Source: DATCLS01 sp036563805 (lineage in GTDB: Bacteria; Actinomycetota; Acidimicrobiia; Acidimicrobiales; VFJN01). Taken from it: 20,065 nucleotides of DNA. Below, in pieces: positions 13,802 through 20,065 of this stretch; the first letter of the stretch is position 1, and each line of letters opens with the position of its first letter. The notes under the pieces are model-generated. The model saw only the letters and a list, made by a program, of their open reading frames with translations, was not told the DNA's origin and made no database searches. The stretch lies in NCBI GenBank assembly GCA_036563805.1, contig DATCLS010000059.1, forward strand, positions 1-20,065. The letters are read 5' to 3'. Position numbers and translations under genes: made by a program.

Positions 13802-16800
13802 GTGTCACAGGCCCTCGGTACCGTGTCCGGGGTGGCGCTGGACCTGTTCTCTCCCGCCGTCCGGGCGTGGTTCGAGTCCAGCTTCCGCGCCCCCTCGGCG
13901 GCCCAGGCACAGGGGTGGCCGGCCATCGCCCAGGGCGACCACACGCTCATCCTGGCCCCCACCGGCTCGGGCAAGACGCTGGCGGCCTTCCTGTGGAGCA
14001 TCGACCGGCTGGCGACCCACCCGCCCGCCGGCGGCGCCGGCCGGCGCGAGCGGCGGGGCACGTCCGTCGTCTACGTCTCGCCGCTGCGGGCGCTGGCGGT
14101 CGATGTCGAGAAGAACCTGCGGGCGCCGCTCGTCGGCATCCGGGCCGCGGCCGAGCGGCTGGGCGAGCCCTTCCGTGAACCCACGGTCGGCCTGCGCACG
14201 GGCGACACGCCGGCCGAGGTCCGCCGCCAGCTGGTCCGCCGGCCGCCCGACATCCTCATCACGACGCCCGAGTCGCTGTACCTGATGGTCACGTCCCAGG
14301 CCCGCGAGACGCTGCGCGACGTCGAGGCCGTGATCGTCGACGAGATCCACTCGCTCGTGCCCACCAAGCGGGGCGCCCACCTCGCCCTCACGCTCGAGCG
14401 GCTGGCGGCGCTGAACGAGCGCCCGCCCCAGCGCATCGGCCTGTCGGCCACCCAGCGTCCGCTCGACGTCGTGGCCCGGTTCCTGGGCGGCTACGAGCCC
14501 GGCGACGGGGGCACCGGGCGGCGGCCCCGCCCCGTCACGATCGTCGACGCCGGCGTGCGCAAGGAGCTCGACGTCGAGGTCGTCGTCCCGGTCGACGACA
14601 TGGCCGACCTCGGCCAGCCGATCGCCGCCCTCGACGACGGGTCGGGCCGCGGGGCCGGCGCCGCGGCGATCGACCCCACCGAGTCCGGCCCGCCCCGGCG
14701 GTCGATCTGGCCGGCCATCCACCCCCGGCTGCTGGAGCTGGTCGAGTCGCACCGCTCGACGCTGATCTTCGTCAACGCCCGGCGCCTGGCCGAGCGCCTG
14801 GCCACCCGCCTCAACGAGCTCCGCCACGAGCGGGCCGACCGGGGCGGCGAGGCCGAGGGCACGTCGCCGCCCGAGGGCGTTCCCGAGCTGGTCAAGGCCC
14901 ACCACGGGTCGCTGTCCCGCGAGCGCCGCGTCCAGATCGAGGACGAGCTCAAGTCCGGCCGGCTGCGGGGGCTGGTGGCCACGTCCAGCCTCGAGCTGGG
15001 CATCGACATGGGCGCCGTCGACCTCGTCGTCCAGGTCGAGTCGCCCCGGGCGGTCAGCCGGGGCCTCAGCGGATCGGGCGGGCCGGCCACCGGCTCGACG
15101 TGCCCAGCCGGGGCAAGGTCTTCCCCAAGCACCGCCACGACCTGCTCGAGGCCGCGGTCGTGGTCCAGCGCATGCGCGACGGGCAGATCGAGGCCACCCG
15201 CTACCCCCGCAACCCGCTCGATGTGCTGTGCCAGCAGATCGTGGCCATGGTCGCCCTCGACGACTGGAAGGTCGACGACCTGGCCGAGCTGGTCCGGCGG
15301 GCGGCCCCGTTCGCCGAGCTGTCCGACGAGGTGCTCGACGCCGTGCTCGACCTGCTGTCGGGCCGCTACCCGTCCGAGGAGTTCGCCGAGCTGCGGCCCC
15401 GCCTGGTGTGGGACCGGGTCGAGGGCGTCGTGCGGGCCCGGGCCGGGGCGCAGCGGCTGGCCGTCACCAACGCCGGCACGATCCCCGACCGGGGCCTGTT
15501 CGGCGTGTTCCTGCCCGACGGCACCCGGGTGGGCGAGCTCGACGAGGAGATGGTCTACGAGAGCCGCCCGGGCGAGACGTTCCTGCTCGGCGCCACCACC
15601 TGGCGGGTGGCCGAGATCACCCACGACCGGGTGATCGTCACGCCCGCCCCGGGCGAGCCCGGCAAGATGCCGTTCTGGCGGGGCGAGGGGCCGGGCCGCC
15701 CGCTCGAGCTGGGCCGGGCGTTGGGCGCGTTCGTGCGGTCGGTGCGCACCCTGCCCCGCGACGAGGCGCTGGTGCGGCTGCGGGCCGAGCACGGCCTCGA
15801 CGAGCGGGCCGCCACCAACCTGCTCGCCTACCTCGACGAGCAGGCCGACGCCACCGGGGCCGTGCCCGACGACCGCACGATCGTCGTCGAGCGGTTCCGC
15901 GACGAGATCGGCGACTGGCGAGTCTGCATCCTCTCGCCGTTCGGCGCACCGGTCCACGCCCCGTGGGGTATGGCGCTCAAGCGGCGGCTGTCCGACCTGT
16001 GGGGCACCGAGATCGAGATGCTGTGGAGCGACGACGGCATCGTCCTGCGCCTGCCCGACGCCGCCGAGGACGAGGGGTGGTGGGCCGACGACGCCGAGCC
16101 GGGGCGGCCCGGGGTCGCGGGCTCGGCCCGGTCGGCCGGGCTGCGGGGCTCGGTCCTCGACGCGCTGGCCTTCGACCCCGACGAGATCGACGACGCCGTC
16201 GTGGCCGAGCTGCCGGGGACGGCGCTGTTCGCCAGCCGGTTCCGCGAGAGCGCGGCCCGGGCCCTGCTGTTGCCCCGGCGCCGGCCCGACCGGCGCACGC
16301 CGCTGTGGCAGCAGCGCCAGCGGTCGGCCGACCTGCTGGCCGTGGCCGGCCGCTACCCGAGCTTCCCGATCCTGCTCGAGGCCACCCGCGAGTGCCTGAA
16401 CGACGTGTTCGACCTGCCGGCGTTGCGCGAGGTGCTGCGCGACATCCGGTCCCGCACGGTGCGGCTGGTCGAGGTCGAGACGCCCCACGCCTCGCCGTTC
16501 GCCCAGTCGCTGCTGTTCGGCTGGATCGCCGTCTACATGTACGAGGGCGACGCCCCGCTGGCCGAGCGGCGGGCCGCGGCCCTCGCCCTCGACCGCGACC
16601 TGCTCGACGACCTGCTCGGCGCTGACGAGCTGCGCGAGCTGCTCGACGCCGGGGCCCTCGCCGACCTCGAGCTCGAGCTGCAGCGCTTGGCCGACGGGCG
16701 GCGGGCGCGCGACGTCGACGAGCTCCACGACCTGCTGCGGACCCTGGGGCCGCTGTCGCTGGCCGAGCTCGACGCCCGCTGCGAGGGCGACGGGGCCGCC

Positions 16801-18498
16801 GCCTGGGTGGCCCAGCTCGAGCACGAGCGGCGGGCGTTCACGGCCACGGTGGGCGGCGAGGCGCGGGTCTGCGCCGCCGAGGACGCCGGGCGCCTGCGCG
16901 ACGCCCTCGGGGTGGTCATCCCGGTCGGCCTGCCGACGGCGTTCACCGATCCGGTCGAGGCGCCGCTGGTCGGCCTCGTCGCCCGCTACGCCCGCACCCA
17001 CGGCCCGTTCGTGGCCGCCCAACCCGCCGCGCGCTACGGCGTGTCGGTCGAGCGGGTCGTGGCCGCCCTCAGGGCGCTGGAGGGCGAGGGGCGGGTCGTC
17101 GAGGGCGAGTTCCGGCCCGACGGCGTCGAGCGCGAGTGGTGCGACGTCGACGTCCTGCGGCGACTCCGGCGGCGGTCCCTGGCCCGGCTGCGTCACGAGG
17201 TCGAGCCCGTCGACGGGGCGACGCTGGCCCGGTTCCTGCAGCAGTGGCACGGCATCGGCTCGGCGCGCCGCGGCCTCGACGCGCTGGCCGACGTGCTGGG
17301 CCAACTCCAGGGGGCGCCGCTGCCCGCCTCGGTGCTGGAGAGCGCGATCCTCCCGGCCCGGCTGGCCGAGTACCGCTCGGCCGACCTCGACGCCCTGTGC
17401 ACGGCCGGCGAGCTGGTGTGGGTGGGCGCCGGCGGGGTGGGGGCCAACGACGGCCGCGTCCGGCTCGTGTTCCGCGACCACGCCGCCCTGCTGGTCCCGG
17501 CGGCCGACGAGGCGGCCGACCTCCCCGACGGGCCGGTGCACCGCGCGCTGCTCGACGGGCTCGAGCAGCGGGGCGCCTCGTTCTGGGCCGACCTGGTGAG
17601 GTTCGTGCAGCAGGCCGGCCAGCCCTACGACGACGCCACCGTGCTCGCCGCGCTGTGGGACCTGGTGTGGGCCGGCCTCGTCACCAACGACTCGCTGGCA
17701 CCCCTCCGGGCCTACGTCGGCGGCAAGGTGCGGCGGGCCGCCGGCCGACGCCGGCCGGCCACCGGGCGCCTGACCCGGCTCGGCCCGCCGCAGGCGGCCG
17801 GCCGATGGTCGCTGGTGGCGCCGTTGCTCGAGCCCCGGCCGTCGCCCACCGAGCTGGCGCACGCCCGGGCGGCCCAGCTGATCGACCGGTACGGGGTGGT
17901 GACCCGCGAGGCGGCGCTGGGCGAGGGTGTCGAGGGCGGGTTCGCTGGCGTGTATCCGGTGCTGCGGGCGCTGGAGGAGAAGGGCCGGGTACGGCGGGGG
18001 TACTTCGTGTCCGGGCTGGGCGCCGCCCAGTTCGCGCTGCCGGGGGCGGTCGACCGGCTGCGGTCCAGCCGCTCGGCCGACCCGCTCGACGGGCCCGCGG
18101 CCGGGGGAGGGGACGCTGGCGCCGGGCCGGAGGGCGACGCCGGCGACGTCGTCGTGCTGGCGGCCACCGATCCCGCCCAGCCCTACGGGGCGGCGCTGCC
18201 CTGGCCCGAGTCCGGCGGCCGCCCGGCCCGGGCGGCCGGGGCGCTCGTCGTGCTCGCCGCCGGCGAGGCCGTGGCGTTCGTCGAGCGGGGCGGCCGGTCG
18301 GTGTGGACGTTCCCGGCCGCCGAGCGCCACCCCCACTGGCCGGCGGCGCTCGGCGCCCGGGTGGCGTCCGGGCGGGTGCGGTCCCACGAGATCGTCACGA
18401 TCGACGGCGAGTCGGCGCGCCTCTCCCCGTGGGCCGACGGGCTGCGGGCCGCGGGCTACGCGGACGGTTACCGGGGGCTGATCGCCCGGGCCCGCTGA
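13802..18498 (+). pseudogene. lhr: Lhr-type superfamily 2 ATP-dependent helicase, broken by one apparent 1-bp deletion
   Basis: Lhr is a large 3'-5' DNA/RNA helicase of about 1500 residues involved in DNA repair, common in actinobacteria. In the first frame (13802-15067): Walker A APTGSGKT (Lys58), DEIH (180-183), SATQRP (about 215), strand LIFVNARRLAERLA, and TSSLELGIDMGAVDLVVQVESP. In the second frame (15067-18498): QRIGRAGHRLDVPSRGKVFPKHR and the whole Lhr winged-helix, beta-barrel and C-terminal region. The switch happens at GGCCTCAGCGG, where GGCCTCCAGCGG would be expected. Adding one C restores about 1565 residues. Both halves are otherwise intact with normal codon use, so a sequencing error or very recent mutation is likely. 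GTG 13802 is used. GTG 13832, preceded by TACCGT as a possible leaderless promoter, fits the family start better. As read, the product would stop at 15634, and a separate frame could start at ATG 15100. Confidence 0.9.
15065..15069 (+). other. frameshift site inside lhr motif VI
   Basis: CTCAG stands where CTC-CAG (Leu-Gln) is needed. Reading before this point follows codons starting at 13802, and after it the frame moves back by one base. Protein similarity to QRIGRAGH resumes immediately after it, which locates the missing base to within 2-3 nucleotides. Confidence 0.85.
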
Positions 18499-18565
18499 TC
18501 GTCCGGTGCCGTTGAGAACAGGTGCCGCTCAGGGCGGGCTGCGCCGACCGGCGACGCCCGCGGGG

Positions 18566-18580
18566 CGCCGCCCGGCGGCG
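18566..18580. terminator. GC hairpin between convergent lhr and the small Cys-rich gene
   Basis: CGCCGCCCGGCGGCG is a 15-base inverted repeat in the 89-bp convergent gap, followed on the plus strand by a G-run. It is a candidate bidirectional terminator without a U-tract. GGTGCCG also appears twice nearby (18505-18511 and 18521-18527). Confidence 0.3.
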
Positions 18581-18587
18581 GGGGGGC

Positions 18588-18761
18588 TCAGAGGAGCGTG
18601 TTCACGTGGCGGCGGGCCCGGCCGGTGCGGTGCGAGCCGCGGTGGCCGCACCAGCACTCCCACTGCACGGTGACGCCGTCCTCGGTGCGGTCGAGGCCGA
18701 CGATGCGGCGCTCGCTCAGCAGCACCTCGCTGCCGTGGACGGGGCAGTGGACGAAGAACAT
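18588..18761 (-). CDS. 57-residue conserved small protein with a candidate zinc site
   Basis: The short frame starts at ATG 18761, with AGGAG 11 bases upstream, and reads MFFVHCPVHGSEVLL with a central IVGLDRTEDGVTVQWEC segment. It places Cys6 and His9 in one pair and Cys36, Cys38 and His40 (ECWCGH) in another, a typical small zinc-ribbon arrangement. This CPVHG...CxCGH pattern occurs, as I recall it, in short uncharacterised actinobacterial proteins. The C-terminus is basic (HRTGRARRH), compatible with nucleic-acid binding. It lies convergent to lhr and divergent from the AdpA-like gene, 82 bases away. No function can be assigned. Confidence 0.75.
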   Translation of the reverse strand: MFFVHCPVHGSEVLLSERRIVGLDRTEDGVTVQWECWCGHRGSHRTGRARRHVNTLL

Positions 18762-18790
18762 GCCGGCATCTTCTCCTGCAGGTCACAGCC

Positions 18791-18845
18791 TTGCGAGTGG
18801 CAGGACCGCACGTATGCGAAACGATTCTGCCAAGCTGGCGGGTAT
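18791..18845 (+). promoter_or_regulatory. promoter and AdpA-box-like operators of the AdpA-like gene
   Basis: TTGCGA (18791-18796) and TATGCG (18813-18818) are spaced by 16 bases and would give a transcript starting near 18825, just before ATG 18844. Three sequences resemble the AdpA consensus TGGCSNGWWY. TGGCGGGTAT (18836-18845) matches fully. TGGCAGGACC (18798-18807) and, on the minus strand, TGGCAGAATC (18832-18823) match in part and are arranged as converging arms around the -10. The consensus is loose, so matches are common in GC-rich DNA. Confidence 0.45.
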
Positions 18846-19956
18846 GGCATCGGGACAACGACGCGCCGCCCGGCGGCGTGAGACGCGGCGGCACGTCGTC
18901 GCCGCGCTGGTGGGCAGCCGCTTCGCCGCCTTCGAGCTGGGGACGGCGCACGAGGTGTTCGGCATCGACCGGTCCGAGTACTCCGATCCCCGGCCCTGGT
19001 ACGAGTTCCGGGTCGTGGCCGCCTTCGGCACGCCGGTGCCCGTGATGCACGGCGGCTGGGCGCTGTCCACCCCCTGGACGCTCGACGACCTGGCCGACGC
19101 CGACACCGTGGTCGTGCCCGTGTGGCCCGACCTCGACGCGCCGGCCGATCCCGGGGTGCTCGACGCCCTGCGGGCGGTGCACGCCAAGGGCGGGCGCATC
19201 GTCACCGTGTGCACCGGGGCATTCCTGCTGGCCCAGACCGGGCTGCTCGACGGCCGCCGGGCCACGACGCACTGGGTGTACACGGCCGAGCTGGCCAAGC
19301 GGTACCCGACCATCGAGGTCGACCCCGACGTGCTCTTCGTCGATGCCGGCGACGGGCTGTACACGTCGGCGGGCACGGGGGCGGGGATCGACCTCTGCCT
19401 CCACCTGGTCCGGCTCGACTACGGGGCCGAGGTCGCCAACGCCGTGGCCCGGCGCATGGTCGTCCCGCCGCAGCGCGACGGCGGGCAGGCCCAGTTCGTG
19501 CACGCCCCGCTGCCGCCCGCGGCCGAGGACGACCCGATCAGCCGCACGCTCGACTGGGCGATCGAGCACCTCGACGAGCCGCTGACGGTCGAGGACCTGG
19601 CCCGCCAGGCGCTCGTCAGCCCCCGATCGTTCGCCCGCCGGTTCCGCACCGCCACCGGCACCACGCCGATGCAGTGGCTCACCCGCCAGCGGGTCCTCCA
19701 CGCCCAGCGCCTGCTCGAGACGACCGACCTGCCGGTCGAGGTCGTGGCCCAGCGTTGCGGGTTCGGCACGGCCACCGGCCTGCGGGTGCACTTCCGCCGC
19801 ATCGTCGGGACCTCCCCGCTGGCATACCGCCGCACCTTCCGCGTGGCGGACGCCACCCCGCCCTCCACTCCGACGCCCACCCCCGTCCCGGACCCGACGC
19901 CCACCCCGGTGGCCGCAGACGCCGCCCCGGCCCCCGAACCGGCCCCCGCCCCCTAG
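18844..19956 (+). CDS. AdpA/GlxA-type transcriptional regulator (DJ-1/PfpI domain plus AraC helix-turn-helix)
   Basis: The 370-residue product closely follows Streptomyces AdpA: FGIDR near residue 40, TVVVPVWPD, a nucleophile-elbow-like VCTGAFLLA with Cys123, LLDGRRATTHWVY, LAKRYPTIEVDPDVLFVD, TSAGTGAGIDLCLHLVR and RRMVVPPQRDGGQ. Residues to about 200 form the DJ-1/ThiJ-like dimer domain. An AraC-type double helix-turn-helix follows (EDLARQALVSPRSFARRF, then VEVVAQRCGFGTATGLRVHF, GTSPLAYRRTFR). A Pro/Thr/Ala tail of about 35 residues ends it. ATG 18844 follows a plausible promoter. ATG 18814 would add 10 residues but would put the start inside the -10. In Streptomyces AdpA controls development and secondary metabolism. 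Here a global regulatory role is only inferred. No TTA codon is seen, so the bldA-type control of streptomycete adpA does not apply. Confidence 0.88.
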   Translation: MASGQRRAARRRETRRHVVAALVGSRFAAFELGTAHEVFGIDRSEYSDPRPWYEFRVVAAFGTPVPVMHGGWALSTPWTLDDLADADTVVVPVWPDLDAPADPGVLDALRAVHAKGGRIVTVCTGAFLLAQTGLLDGRRATTHWVYTAELAKRYPTIEVDPDVLFVDAGDGLYTSAGTGAGIDLCLHLVRLDYGAEVANAVARRMVVPPQRDGGQAQFVHAPLPPAAEDDPISRTLDWAIEHLDEPLTVEDLARQALVSPRSFARRFRTATGTTPMQWLTRQRVLHAQRLLETTDLPVEVVAQRCGFGTATGLRVHFRRIVGTSPLAYRRTFRVADATPPSTPTPTPVPDPTPTPVAADAAPAPEPAPAP

Positions 19957-19965
19957 CGTGTCCCC

Positions 19966-19981
19966 GGCCCCTCCAGGGGCC
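19966..19981 (+). terminator. hairpin after the AdpA-like gene
   Basis: GGCCCC-TCCA-GGGGCC forms a 6-bp perfect stem with a 4-base loop, nine bases after the TAG stop. There is no U-tract, as is common in GC-rich actinobacteria. Confidence 0.4.
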
Positions 19982-20002
19982 ACCAACCCCGGCCCGACAC
20001 CC

Positions 20003-20045
20003 GAAGCCTTCCTGGCCAGCCGCTTCACGCCCCCGGCCAGGCTTC
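20003..20045. repeat. interrupted inverted repeat at the right edge
   Basis: GAAGCC (20003-20008) pairs with GGCTTC (20040-20045) and TGGCC (20013-20017) with GGCCA (20035-20039), with a 4-base bulge on the left arm and a 17-base loop. No gene is recognised in 19957-20065. Minus-strand frames are open to the edge but show no family similarity. Confidence 0.4.
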
Positions 20046-20065
20046 CCGGCACCCCGGGGCGGCAG

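Noticed and set aside
13633..14178. Plus-strand frame starting at ATG 13633 ahead of lhr
   Set aside because: It is low-complexity Pro/Gly/Arg sequence that overlaps the true lhr start in another frame.
14491..18387. A 1298-codon minus-strand open frame
   Set aside because: It is antisense to lhr, with a His/Gly/Arg/Pro-rich product and no domain. It exists only because stops are rare in this base composition.
19957..20065. Possible end of a minus-strand gene entering from the right
   Set aside because: Minus frames are open but contain no recognisable sequence in about 35 codons. The region is better described as hairpins after the AdpA-like gene.
1..20065. CRISPR arrays, tRNA/rRNA genes, insertion sequences, defence genes or a biosynthetic cluster
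   Set aside because: No regularly spaced repeats, cloverleaf sequences, transposase or nuclease/toxin motifs were seen on either strand when reading through.

Overview
This is about 20 kb of very GC-rich DNA (mostly G/C at third codon positions, frequent GTG/TTG starts, short intergenic gaps). The gene set is actinobacterial: a HelD-type helicase, a long Lhr helicase, a class E-like sortase, a DtxR-family regulator, an AdpA/GlxA-type AraC regulator and an actinobacterial type of Hsp70 with a disordered tail. I infer an actinobacterium, possibly a deep-branching class such as Acidimicrobiia. The class assignment is a guess from overall gene style. I see no rRNA, tRNA, CRISPR array, insertion sequence or phage gene.

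Left part (1-8530). An Hsp70-like ATPase runs leftward off the window edge. It is divergent from dtd (D-aminoacyl-tRNA deacylase). Then comes a leftward run that looks like one transcription unit, read from 8530 down to 2432: hemE, hemH (ferrochelatase), a previously unmarked 27-residue membrane peptide, hemG/cgoX (porphyrinogen oxidase), a sortase, and lnt (apolipoprotein N-acyltransferase). The first four are linked by overlapping stop/start codons. The unit joins three late haem steps to two cell-envelope protein-processing enzymes. The Lnt has Ser where the catalytic Cys should be.

Middle (8531-13801). Rightward are a 171-residue acidic protein of unknown function with one dockerin/EF-hand-like calcium loop, a HelD-like RNA-polymerase-recycling helicase with a TTG start, and two overlapping genes that together make a split RibD (reductase first, deaminase second). 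Facing them is a DtxR-family metal regulator whose primary metal site lacks the usual Met and Cys ligands. A 322-bp non-coding gap with a strong hairpin separates it from lhr.

Right part (13802-20065). A large Lhr-type helicase fills 4.7 kb but is broken by an apparent one-base deletion inside helicase motif VI. Restoring one C would rebuild a normal protein of about 1565 residues. After it lie a small, probably zinc-binding 57-residue protein on the minus strand and an AdpA-like DJ-1/AraC regulator, whose promoter region carries three AdpA-box-like sequences. The last ~110 bases hold only hairpins.

Overall this is mostly housekeeping chromosome. I did not find a defence island, a biosynthetic cluster or an obviously new multi-gene system. 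The items most worth a second look are the Cys-to-Ser Lnt, the coupled membrane micro-ORF in the haem operon, the altered DtxR metal site, the dockerin-like acidic protein, the possible self-regulation of the AdpA-like gene, and the lhr frameshift.
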